From the NCBI RefSeq assembly GCF_009208555.1, contig NZ_WFLI01000022.1:35959-99958 (forward strand): DNA of 64,000 nucleotides. Reading direction: 5' to 3'. Of this stretch, positions 26,419 through 34,361 are shown one piece after another. The notes under the pieces were generated by a model that was given only the letters and a program-made list of their open reading frames with translations, made no database searches and was not told where the DNA came from. The position numbers were made by a program, and so were the translations under genes. This DNA comes from Janthinobacterium violaceinigrum (GTDB lineage Bacteria > Pseudomonadota > Gammaproteobacteria > Burkholderiales > Burkholderiaceae_D). The stretch's first letter is position 1; each line of letters starts with the position of its first letter.

Positions 26419-27456
26419 ATGCAAAGAGTCTGGTTCAACAAAACATTTTCCTCGGTCGGCACGGCCATGCGCCTGATCCGCGAGGCCGATAGTGCCGCCA
26501 CGGGCGGCCAGCCCCGCTACCACATCGTGTGCAGCAATACGAATGCGCATGCGGCGGCGTTCCTGTCGGCCCACGAATACGCGGTCGAACCGTCGGGATT
26601 GACCGGCCTCAATTATGTGGAGTGGTGCCTGGAATTTTGCCGCGACCGCCACATCACGATTTTCTGGCCCGGCAAGGAAGCCGGCCTGATCGGCAGCGCC
26701 AGCGCGCGTTTCGCCGCCATCGGCACGCGCGTGCTCAGCGTGGCCAGCGAAGAGACGCTGGCCCTGATGCACGACAAGGCGCGCTTCTGCGACGGCCTCG
26801 ACCTGCCCATGGCGCGTCCGGCCGACTACCGCGCCGTCACCACCATCGCCGACTACGACGCCGCCTACGCCGAGCTGCGCCCCCTGCACCGCAAGCTGTG
26901 CATCAAGCCATCGGAATCCGTATATGGCCTGGGCTTTGCCGTGCTCGATGAAGAGCGCACCAGCGCCCAACTGCTGCTGGCCGGCGCCGCCTACCAGATC
27001 AATGCGCAGGAGCTGCGCAGCGGCCTGGCGCAGATGGCATCGTTCAAGACCCTGCTGCTGATGGAATACCTCGATGGCCACGAATACAGCGCCGACTGCG
27101 TCGCCGACCAGGGCAAGCTCATCTGCGCCGTGCCGCGCAAGAAGCTGCACGGGGGCGGCAGCGGCCAGCTGATCGAGCTGCGCGCGGACTTGCTGGCCGC
27201 CTGCGACAAACTGGCGCGCGACTACCGCCTGAACGGCGTGTTCAACATCCAGTTCCGCGAAGGCGTGAACGGCCTGGCCCTGCTGGAAATCAACCCGCGC
27301 ATGTCGGGCGGCATCGGCATGGCCTGCGCGGCAGGCCCGAACCTGCCCTATCTGGCGCTGGCCGGTTTCGACCAGGGCTACGACAAGCTCACCGTGCCCG
27401 CCATCCGCGAAGGCATGCGCGTGGGCGAATCCGCGTACGCCGTGGAGCTGCCATGA
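26419..27456 (+). CDS. ATP-grasp domain protein of the Ter-linked biosynthetic module
   Basis: This 345-residue enzyme has an ATP-grasp fold, which joins a carboxylate to an amine or thiol using ATP. An N-terminal Rossmann-like domain (HIVCSNTNAHAAAFLSAHEY) precedes the grasp domain. Visible elements are KLCIKPSESVYGLGF, the phosphate/lysine region, LLMEYLDGHEYSADC, and the metal-binding LLEINPRMSGGIGMA at about residues 288-302. It opens the coupled operon and overlaps the phosphoribosyltransferase gene by four bases. In the Ter-linked module such proteins are thought to help make a nucleoside-like metabolite; the substrate is unknown. Confidence 0.88.
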   Translation: MQRVWFNKTFSSVGTAMRLIREADSAATGGQPRYHIVCSNTNAHAAAFLSAHEYAVEPSGLTGLNYVEWCLEFCRDRHITIFWPGKEAGLIGSASARFAAIGTRVLSVASEETLALMHDKARFCDGLDLPMARPADYRAVTTIADYDAAYAELRPLHRKLCIKPSESVYGLGFAVLDEERTSAQLLLAGAAYQINAQELRSGLAQMASFKTLLLMEYLDGHEYSADCVADQGKLICAVPRKKLHGGGSGQLIELRADLLAACDKLARDYRLNGVFNIQFREGVNGLALLEINPRMSGGIGMACAAGPNLPYLALAGFDQGYDKLTVPAIREGMRVGESAYAVELP

Positions 27457-28610
27457 ACCTCGTCAAGAAACAGATGCCCACGGGCGAACTGACCCTGAAG
27501 GTGGACGAGGCGCGCTTTCCGCTGGACTGGCTGATCGGCTTTGCCGCGCGCGCCAACGCCAAGCGGGGCTTTTTGTTCCTGTCCAAGGTGCTGGGCAAGC
27601 ACTGGCCCGTCACGCCGCGCGCCATGGAAGCCATCCACGACGACCTGGCCGCGCAGATTCCTCCCAGCCTGCCCGGCCCCGTCGTCTTCATCGCCATGGC
27701 GGAAACGGCCGTGGGCCTGGGCCAGGGCGTGTTCGAGGCGTGGCTGCGCGCCAACCCGAACGGCAAGGCCCTGTTTTTGCACAGCTCGCGCTACCGCGTG
27801 GGCACGGTGTCCTTCTTCGAATTCGAAGAGTCGCACAGCCACGCGCCGCGCCAGTTCCTGCATTTGTCGGACGCGGCCAGCGCCCTGTTTTCCACGGCCC
27901 GCAGCCTGGTGCTGATCGACGATGAAGCGTCCACCGGCAACACCTTCGCCAACCTGGTGCAAGTGTGCCGCGCGCGCTATCCGCAGCTGGAAAAGCTGCA
28001 CCTGGGCGTGATCACCAATTTCATGGGCCAGGCAGCCAACGCGGGCTTGAGCGAGCGTTTCGGCCTGCCCACCAGCATAGGCGCGGCCTTGTCCGGCCAC
28101 TACGCCTTCCAGGCCGGCGATGCGCCGGCACCCGTGGCGGCCAGCGCGCAGCGCTTCGAGGCGAACGAGGAACGGGGCGCCAGCCCCGCCTTCGGGCGCA
28201 TCGGCGTGGGACGCGCCCTGGCGCCGCCGCAAGGCCTGGCCGTGCAGCTGGCGCAGGAAATCGGCGCCGGCGACTCCGTGCTGGTGCTGGGCACGGGGGA
28301 ATTCATGCACCCGTCGTTCCTGCTGGCGCGCGAGCTGGAAGCGCTGGGCAAGAACGTGGTGGTGCAGTCGACCACGCGCTCGCCCATCCTGTCATGGGGC
28401 TCCGTCGGCCATATCGTCAGCTGCGACGACAATTACGGCGAAGGCATCGCCAACTACCTGTACAACGTGGCGCCTGGCCAATACCAGCACGTTTTCATCT
28501 GCCATGAAACCCCGGCCAGCCCCGCCCTCATGCAACTCGCCGGCCAGTTGAATGGCCGCCTGTTCCACTTTCAGTCAGAGACCAAAATTGAAGAAATTCC
28601 TGTTTGTTGA
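27453..28610 (+). CDS. phosphoribosyltransferase-TRSP domain protein
   Basis: This 385-residue protein combines an N-terminal PRTase-like domain and a C-terminal TRSP domain. The PRPP-binding loop is visible as VLIDDEASTGNTFANL (about residues 153-168). The C-terminal part carries DSVLVLGTGEFMHPSFLLA, VVVQSTTRSPI and CDDNYGEGIANYLYN, typical of TRSP. It starts inside the ATP-grasp stop codon (ATGA), so translation is coupled. The family is known mainly from Ter-associated gene clusters and is predicted to transfer a ribose phosphate to a base-like substrate. Confidence 0.88.
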   Translation: MNLVKKQMPTGELTLKVDEARFPLDWLIGFAARANAKRGFLFLSKVLGKHWPVTPRAMEAIHDDLAAQIPPSLPGPVVFIAMAETAVGLGQGVFEAWLRANPNGKALFLHSSRYRVGTVSFFEFEESHSHAPRQFLHLSDAASALFSTARSLVLIDDEASTGNTFANLVQVCRARYPQLEKLHLGVITNFMGQAANAGLSERFGLPTSIGAALSGHYAFQAGDAPAPVAASAQRFEANEERGASPAFGRIGVGRALAPPQGLAVQLAQEIGAGDSVLVLGTGEFMHPSFLLARELEALGKNVVVQSTTRSPILSWGSVGHIVSCDDNYGEGIANYLYNVAPGQYQHVFICHETPASPALMQLAGQLNGRLFHFQSETKIEEIPVC

Positions 28611-29340
28611 CCTGGACGACACACTGTTCCAGACCCCGAAAAAATGCCCGGGCGAGACCGAGCTGCAGCCGGCCGCGTACCTGAAGAATGGCGACGCCTG
28701 CTCGTTTACGACGGCGCGCCAGCGCGCCTTCTTTGAATTCGCGCAAAGCGGCATGACCCTGATTCCCGCCACGGCCCGGAATGGCGACGCCTTCCGCCGC
28801 GTCGACCTGCCGTTTACCAGCTACAGCGTGCTCGATTACGGCGGCATCGTGCTGCAGCCGGGCGGCGCGCTCGACGCGGGCTGGCTGGCGCTGATGCAGG
28901 ACGACATGCAGACGGCCTTGCCCGGCCTGCAGGACGCCATGCGCATCATCGACGATTTCCAGTCCAAGGCGGGCATGCCTTCGCGCGCACGCCTGATCGA
29001 GGACTACAACACGCCGTTCTACATCGTCGTCAAGGACCATGAAGCGCGCGGCGAACGCCTGGCCGACATCGAAGAGCAGGTGCTGGCGCAGTGGATCGCC
29101 ACGGAGGGCAGCGACTACTTCATCCACCGCAACGGCAACAACCTGGCAGTGCTGCCGAAGACTCTGAACAAGGCGCGCGCCGTGGCCTACCTACGCGCGG
29201 AACTGGAAGCCGAACACGGCCCCATCGTCAGCTTCGGCATGGGCGACAGCCGTTCGGACGCCCGCTTCATGGCCGCCTGCGACTACGCCATCATCCCCAA
29301 TGGCACCCAGCTGGCGGCACTCACGGTGGCGGCGCTATGA
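28588..29340 (+). CDS. HAD-superfamily phosphatase of the Ter-linked module
   Basis: This encodes about 250 residues. The catalytic motif DLDDT lies directly at the N-terminus (KKFLFVDLDDTLFQTP), and the metal-binding motif is GMGDSRSDARFM near the C-terminus, in the order seen in Cof-type HAD proteins. I prefer the TTG at 28588, which gives the usual short N-terminus; an ATG at 28552 would add 12 poorly conserved residues. Either start overlaps the end of the preceding gene. It probably dephosphorylates an intermediate of the pathway. Confidence 0.86.
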   Translation: MKKFLFVDLDDTLFQTPKKCPGETELQPAAYLKNGDACSFTTARQRAFFEFAQSGMTLIPATARNGDAFRRVDLPFTSYSVLDYGGIVLQPGGALDAGWLALMQDDMQTALPGLQDAMRIIDDFQSKAGMPSRARLIEDYNTPFYIVVKDHEARGERLADIEEQVLAQWIATEGSDYFIHRNGNNLAVLPKTLNKARAVAYLRAELEAEHGPIVSFGMGDSRSDARFMAACDYAIIPNGTQLAALTVAAL

Positions 29341-30443
29341 GCGAAGCCACGCAGCATTTCAGCGGCAGCTACCGGCAGGAAGACGTCCATTTTCTGCTCA
29401 CGCCGATGGCGCTCGAACCCATCCTCGACCTGGCCGAAAAAGAGCGTCTGATCCAGTCGGGCCAGCGCCACTACAGCGAAATGCTGTCGCCCGAGTCCTT
29501 GCCCTCGCCCGCCTACCTGGCCCTGTTCCAGAGCGCGTTCGTGGCCAACCGCCTGCAGATGGCGCGCGACTGCCTGCGCCTGGCGGCCCTGATCGCCGCA
29601 CGCCGCACGGGACCCATCACCCTGGTGTCGCTGGCGCGCGCGGGCACGCCCGTGGGCGTCATCCTCGGTCACTTGCTGCGCCAGGTGTTCCAGCGCGAGT
29701 GCCAGCACTATTCCGTCTCCATCATCCGCGACCGCGGCATCGACGCCAATGCGCTGCAGCACATCCTGGCGCACGGCCATGGCGCTGAATCCATCGTCTT
29801 CGTCGACGGCTGGACGGGCAAGGGCGTGATTTCGCGCGAGCTGCGCCAGACGGTGAACGATTTCAACGCGGCGCAGGGCACGGCCATCGACGGCGGCCTG
29901 TTCGTGCTGTCCGACCTGGCCGGCACGGCCGCCTGCGCCGCGTCGTCCGGCGACTACCTGATCCCGTCGAGCATCCTGAATGCAACCGTCTCGGGCCTCG
30001 TCAGCCGCTCGGTGTTGAATGAAGCCATCGGCCCCGGCGACTTCCACGGCTGCGTGTACTACGCGCAGTTCGAAGCGCACGACCAGTCGCGCGCCTTTGC
30101 CGACGGCCTGGTGGCCGATGCCATGGCCATTGCCGCCAGCAGCGGCATCCCGCTGGCCGAGGCGAGCGATGCGCCCGCCATGGCGGCCCGCTCGCAAGCC
30201 TACATGGCCGCAGCGCAGCAGCAGTACGGCATCAGCGACATCAACCTGATCAAGCCAGGCATCGGTGAGGCGACGCGCGTGCTGCTGCGCCGCGTGCCCG
30301 AACGCCTGATCGTGCGCGACACGAATGCCCCGGACGTGGCACATTTGCTGCTTCTGGCGCAGGAAAAAGCCATACCCGTCACAGTAGAACCGGCGCTGCC
30401 CTACCAGGCGGTCGCCCTCATCAGGAGCGCAGTCGATGGATAA
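29337..30443 (+). CDS. StiP-family / PRTase-PELOTA protein of the Ter-linked module
   Basis: This 368-residue protein starts in an ATGA overlap with the HAD gene. Its N-terminal two thirds resemble the StiP-type domain, annotated elsewhere as a putative cysteine protease but with phosphoribosyltransferase-like motifs (SLARAGTPVGVILGHLLR, residues 98-115, and IVFVDGWTGKGVISREL). The last 65 residues look like a PELOTA-type RNA-binding domain (GIGEATRVLLRRVPERLIV). The catalytic role is unsettled in the family. It overlaps the next gene by eight bases. Confidence 0.82.
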   Translation: MSEATQHFSGSYRQEDVHFLLTPMALEPILDLAEKERLIQSGQRHYSEMLSPESLPSPAYLALFQSAFVANRLQMARDCLRLAALIAARRTGPITLVSLARAGTPVGVILGHLLRQVFQRECQHYSVSIIRDRGIDANALQHILAHGHGAESIVFVDGWTGKGVISRELRQTVNDFNAAQGTAIDGGLFVLSDLAGTAACAASSGDYLIPSSILNATVSGLVSRSVLNEAIGPGDFHGCVYYAQFEAHDQSRAFADGLVADAMAIAASSGIPLAEASDAPAMAARSQAYMAAAQQQYGISDINLIKPGIGEATRVLLRRVPERLIVRDTNAPDVAHLLLLAQEKAIPVTVEPALPYQAVALIRSAVDG

Positions 30444-31422
30444 CAACTCCCTACATCCGCAAAGCGAACACAAGGCGGCGCTGGGCGCCTCCATGTATGT
30501 ACCGACCACGCACAAGGACTTGCTGGCGATTGCCAACGGCGACAAATTCAGCCATTTGCGTTCCGTGATCCTGTGCACCGAAGACGCCATCGCCGAACGC
30601 GACCTCAGCTACGCGCTGTTCAACCTGTCGCTGGCGCTGCAAAACATGGGCGCCGCATCGGACACCCTGCGCTTCGTGCGCGTGCGTAATCTCGACGTGC
30701 TGGCGCGCGTGCTGGGCATGCCCGGCGCCGACAAATTGAGCGGCTTCGTGCTGCCGAAATCCACGCGCCATAACTTCGCCGCGTATTTCGACCTGGTGCG
30801 CCACACGCATCACTTGCTGATGCCGACGCTGGAAACGGCGGAAGTATTCGACGACGACGAGATGAAGCAGTTCCGCCTCGTCCTGTCGGCACCGGAAGTG
30901 CGGCGCCGCATCCTGGCCCTGCGCATCGGCGGCAACGATTTGCTGGCCCTGCTGGGCCTGCGCCGTCCCACCAGCGGCACCATCTATTCGACGCCGCTGG
31001 GCCAGGTCATCGGCCGCCTCGTCACCATCTTCAAGCCGCACGGCTTCCAGCTGACGGCGCCCGTCTTCGAGCACCTGTCGCAGGGCAGCTGGCTCGATGC
31101 GGAAGTGGCGCAGGACATGGCGCACGGCATGATCGCCAAGACGGCCATCCACCCGGACCAGGTGCCGCAGATCGAGCGCCACTATCAGGTGGCGCAATCG
31201 GACATCGAACTGGCGCTGCGCATCATCGACCCGGACAGCCCGGCCGTGTTCCGCATGCAGGAATCGATGTGCGAAGTGGCCACGCACAGCAGCTGGGCGC
31301 TGCGCATCATCGAACAGGCGCGCCTGTTCGGCATCCGCCATGCGGCCGACGCAGCACCGGCGCACTTGCCGACAACCTCATTGACTCACCTCTCAAGCGA
31401 CGAAGGGATTGCACGACCATGA
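30436..31422 (+). CDS. HpcH/HpaI aldolase / citrate-lyase beta-like protein
   Basis: This 328-residue protein has the TIM-barrel carbon-carbon lyase fold. Recognisable parts are SVILCTEDAIAERD after the first strand, LRFVRVRNLDVLARVL and GFVLPKSTRHNF. A catalytic-barrel segment, RILALRIGGNDLLALLGLR, and AKTAIHPDQVPQIE near the end also fit. It overlaps both neighbours in the operon. In the Ter-linked module it is predicted to cleave or form a carbon-carbon bond on the metabolite; the substrate is not known. Confidence 0.86.
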   Translation: MDNNSLHPQSEHKAALGASMYVPTTHKDLLAIANGDKFSHLRSVILCTEDAIAERDLSYALFNLSLALQNMGAASDTLRFVRVRNLDVLARVLGMPGADKLSGFVLPKSTRHNFAAYFDLVRHTHHLLMPTLETAEVFDDDEMKQFRLVLSAPEVRRRILALRIGGNDLLALLGLRRPTSGTIYSTPLGQVIGRLVTIFKPHGFQLTAPVFEHLSQGSWLDAEVAQDMAHGMIAKTAIHPDQVPQIERHYQVAQSDIELALRIIDPDSPAVFRMQESMCEVATHSSWALRIIEQARLFGIRHAADAAPAHLPTTSLTHLSSDEGIARP

Positions 31423-32663
31423 CCAATTTCACACGCGGACAAAAAGGCAAACTGGCGGACCTGGGCTTGAACGGTCCGTTTGCCGTCACGCTCGATATCG
31501 TTTCCGGCTCGATGGAAGTGGACGTCAGCTGCTTCGGCGTCGATGCGGCCGGCAAGCTGTCGGACGACCGTTACATGGTGTTCTACAACCAGAAAAGCGC
31601 GCCGGACAACGCCGTCACGGTGGAGCTGAACGGCTCGCGCTCCGTATTCCAGGTGGACCTTTCCCGCCTGCCCGCCTCCATCGACAAGCTGGTGTTTACG
31701 GCGGCGACGGAACAGGGCAGCATGCGCGCGCTGGGCAACTCCAGCATGGCGCTGGGCCAGGCGGCCACGTTCGCCTTCACGGGCACCGACTTCCAGGATG
31801 AGAAAGCCGTCATCATCGGCGAACTGTATCGCCGCGACGGCAACTGGCGCTTCGGCGCCGTGGGCCAGGGTTTCGCGGGCGGCCTGGCCGCGCTGCTCAA
31901 GCATTTCGGCGGCAGCGAAGCGGGAGCATCGTCCCCGGCGCCAGCGCCGGTACCCGTCTCCACGCCGGCGGCGCCGCCGCCGGCGAACAAGATCTCGCTG
32001 TCAAAGATCCGCCTGGAAAAGCGCGGCGACAAGATCTCGCTCGACAAGCGCGACAGCGGCGGCTATGGCCGCATCCGCGTCAACCTGAACTGGAACCAGA
32101 ACGCATCGCAAGGCCAGGCGCCCGCCTCGAAACTGGACACGGGCTTCCTCGGCAAGCTGTTCAACAAGCCGGCCGGCCGCGCGGGCGGCATCGACCTCGA
32201 CATCGGCTGCCTGTTCGAGATGAGCAACGGCGCCAAGAGCGCCGTGCAGGCGCTGGGCAACAGCTGGGGCGCCTACGACCGTCCGCCGTACATCCACCTG
32301 GAAGGCGACGACCGCACGGGCAGCGTCAGCAGCGGCGAAAACATCTTCATCAACGGCACCCATTTCGACCAGATCAAGCGCGTGCTCGTGTACGCCTTCA
32401 TCTACGAAGGCGTGCCGAACTGGGCCGCCACGGATGGCGTCGTGACGATCGAGATTCCCGGCCAGCCGACCGTGGAAGTGCGCCTCGACAGCGACAGCCA
32501 GCACGCCATGTGCGCGATCGCCATGCTGGAAAACCACGGCGGCAACCTGCAAGTGACAAAATTGGTGGAATACTTCGGCGGCCAAGGTAAAATCACGGCG
32601 CACCAGGCCATGGACGAGCGCTACAGCTTTGGCCTGAACTGGAAAGCCGGCCGCAAGGACTGA
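31419..32663 (+). CDS. two-domain TerD/TerA family protein
   Basis: This 414-residue protein has two TerD-type beta-sandwich domains joined by a Pro/Ala linker (about residues 170-190, PAPAPVPVSTPAAPPP). The N-terminal domain keeps the fold (DRYMVFYNQKSAPDNAV, AVIIGELYRRDGNWRFGAVG). The C-terminal half resembles TerA, with LVYAFIYEGVPNWAATDGV, MCAIAMLENHGGNLQVT and a final FGLNWKAG. It starts in an ATGA overlap with the lyase gene, which ties the TerD-type proteins and the biosynthetic enzymes into one transcription unit. Confidence 0.87.
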   Translation: MTNFTRGQKGKLADLGLNGPFAVTLDIVSGSMEVDVSCFGVDAAGKLSDDRYMVFYNQKSAPDNAVTVELNGSRSVFQVDLSRLPASIDKLVFTAATEQGSMRALGNSSMALGQAATFAFTGTDFQDEKAVIIGELYRRDGNWRFGAVGQGFAGGLAALLKHFGGSEAGASSPAPAPVPVSTPAAPPPANKISLSKIRLEKRGDKISLDKRDSGGYGRIRVNLNWNQNASQGQAPASKLDTGFLGKLFNKPAGRAGGIDLDIGCLFEMSNGAKSAVQALGNSWGAYDRPPYIHLEGDDRTGSVSSGENIFINGTHFDQIKRVLVYAFIYEGVPNWAATDGVVTIEIPGQPTVEVRLDSDSQHAMCAIAMLENHGGNLQVTKLVEYFGGQGKITAHQAMDERYSFGLNWKAGRKD

Positions 32664-32687
32664 TCCTTTTACCTAGACAACCCTACC

Positions 32688-33062
32688 ATGACCCCTACGA
32701 CCAAAAAAGTCACCTTCGCCTTCGTCATCTTCCTCGTGGCCGGCTTCCTGCTGCTGGCCGCCTACACGTGGATGGCCCTCAGCTTCTCGTACTCGGAAGG
32801 CGAACGGGCGGGCTACCTGCAGAAGTTCTCCAAGCGGGGCTGGATCTGCAAGACATGGGAGGGCGAGCTGCTGCTGACGGCATTGCCGGGCACCATCCCG
32901 GAAAAATTCCAGTTCAGCGTGCGCGATGAAGAAGTGGCAAAGCAATTGTCGGCCGCTGCCGGCAAGCGCATCCTCGTCACCTACAGCCAGCACAAGGGCG
33001 TGCCCACGCAATGCTTCGGCGAGACGGAATACTTTGCCGACAAAGTCGTGCTGAGCCAGTAA
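32688..33062 (+). CDS. small single-span membrane protein closing the Ter operon
   Basis: This encodes 124 residues with one N-terminal membrane helix (about residues 8-30, VTFAFVIFLVAGFLLLAAYTW). A soluble domain follows that includes YSEGERAGYLQKFSKRGWICKTWEGEL and a C-terminal VTYSQHKGVPTQCFG. Two cysteines are present. Similar proteins are widespread in proteobacteria without a firm function. It lies 24 bases after the TerD/TerA gene and is probably co-transcribed. Confidence 0.75.
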   Translation: MTPTTKKVTFAFVIFLVAGFLLLAAYTWMALSFSYSEGERAGYLQKFSKRGWICKTWEGELLLTALPGTIPEKFQFSVRDEEVAKQLSAAAGKRILVTYSQHKGVPTQCFGETEYFADKVVLSQ

Positions 33063-33096
33063 TAGAAGCCGCAACACCGCAAGTCCAGCAGTTTCG

Positions 33097-33121
33097 CGCC
33101 GGCCATTCTCGCGCCGGCGCC
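33097..33121 (+). other. GC-rich hairpin after the Ter operon
   Basis: GCGCCGGC (33097-33104) pairs perfectly with GCCGGCGC (33114-33121). No T-run follows, so it may slow decay more than terminate. The remaining intergenic bases to 33325 show nothing I can name. Confidence 0.4.
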
Positions 33122-33325
33122 CTCCCCTCCCGCCACCGATCCAGTTCCAGTTCCAGCAAGAAATGCAGCGGCGCCTGGCGCGCCTCACACATTCTCACTT
33201 TCTTATACACTAACGCATTTAGTTCTGACTGGAACATTCTACTAATGTAGTAAATGCGGAAGATACTTGCACGATCGCATGCCGTCCAGCCAGCCTTCAA
33301 GGTGCATCCCATTACCGGACACTCC

Positions 33326-34279
33326 ATGCGCATACGCCTTTCCGCCCTGGCCCTGCTGGCCGCCTCGCTTCCCCTGTCCTCCCAGGCGCAGGACTTGTCC
33401 GGCATGGCCGGCGCCCTGAAAGTGAGCTCGACCAATGAGCACACCTTTGTCGCCGCCGTCAGCTACACGCAGCCCGTGGGCGACTACACTGCCGCCAGCC
33501 TGTCCTACATCAACGAAGGCCATCCGGAAGACCATCACCGCGACGGCATGGCGGGCCAGTTCTGGCTGCGCACGAAAAAAGTGGAGCAAGGCCTGATGCT
33601 GGGCGCCGGCGCGGGCCGCTACTTCTTCTTCGACACGGCCAGGACCGACGACGGCCTGCATAACTTCGACAATGATCACGGCTGGGGCTCCATCGTCAGC
33701 CTGCAGGCGCGCTGGCAGTTCGCCAGCCGCTGGTATGCGCAAGCGCAGCTCAACCGCATCAAGCCCGATGGCAAGGACAACACCACGCACCTGCTGATCG
33801 GCGCCGGCTACCGCTACGACGGCGTGCCGGGCGCCAAGCTGCACTTGCAGAACTGGGCGCACGACGACACCTTGACCTTGTCGACGGGCCACACCATCGT
33901 CAACAGCTTGCGTTCCGAAAGCGCGCGTCCGTTCACGCTGGAATACCGGCGCGCGGCGGGAAAATACGTGGACTGGACGGTCACCGCCCTCGATGAAGGC
34001 AATACCGACCTGGCGCACCGGCGCGGCGTGGCCGCCCAGCTATGGCTGGTCCGCTCGCTCAATGAAAAGGTGGAATTCGGCATGGGCGGCGGCCCCTACC
34101 TGGCATGGGATGGGCGCGACACGCAGGGCCACAGCACGCGCCTGACAGGCTTGCTGTCGGCCGTCGCCCGCTACCACGTCGACCGCCGCTGGGTGGCGCA
34201 AGTGGCGTGGAACCGGGTCGTGACCGATTATCACCGCGATGCGGACGTGATTTTGCTGGGGGTGGGACGCAAGTTTTGA
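33326..34279 (+). CDS. outer-membrane beta-barrel protein
   Basis: This encodes 317 residues starting at the ATG at 33326, which gives a clean signal peptide ending near SSQA-Q (residue 21). The mature part consists of alternating amphipathic strands such as YTAASLSYINEG and GLMLGAGAGRYFFF. It ends in the aromatic VILLGVGRKF, the usual terminal strand for barrel assembly. About twelve to fourteen strands are likely. I do not recognise a defined family or ligand. A GGGGTC palindrome follows its stop. Confidence 0.75.
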   Translation: MRIRLSALALLAASLPLSSQAQDLSGMAGALKVSSTNEHTFVAAVSYTQPVGDYTAASLSYINEGHPEDHHRDGMAGQFWLRTKKVEQGLMLGAGAGRYFFFDTARTDDGLHNFDNDHGWGSIVSLQARWQFASRWYAQAQLNRIKPDGKDNTTHLLIGAGYRYDGVPGAKLHLQNWAHDDTLTLSTGHTIVNSLRSESARPFTLEYRRAAGKYVDWTVTALDEGNTDLAHRRGVAAQLWLVRSLNEKVEFGMGGGPYLAWDGRDTQGHSTRLTGLLSAVARYHVDRRWVAQVAWNRVVTDYHRDADVILLGVGRKF

Positions 34280-34311
34280 TGAAAATACAGACGCTACCCA
34301 AACCTGGGACA

Positions 34312-34337
34312 GGGGTCGGATCTTAAGGTCCGACCCC
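34312..34337. repeat. GGGGTCGGA palindromic repeat
   Basis: GGGGTCGGA (34312-34320) and TCCGACCCC (34329-34337) are perfect inverted repeats around a CTTAAG core. It sits between two convergent genes and could double as a terminator. A related palindrome is at 39826. Confidence 0.8.
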
Positions 34338-34361
34338 GGGTGTTATCGGGTTTTCAGGCCT

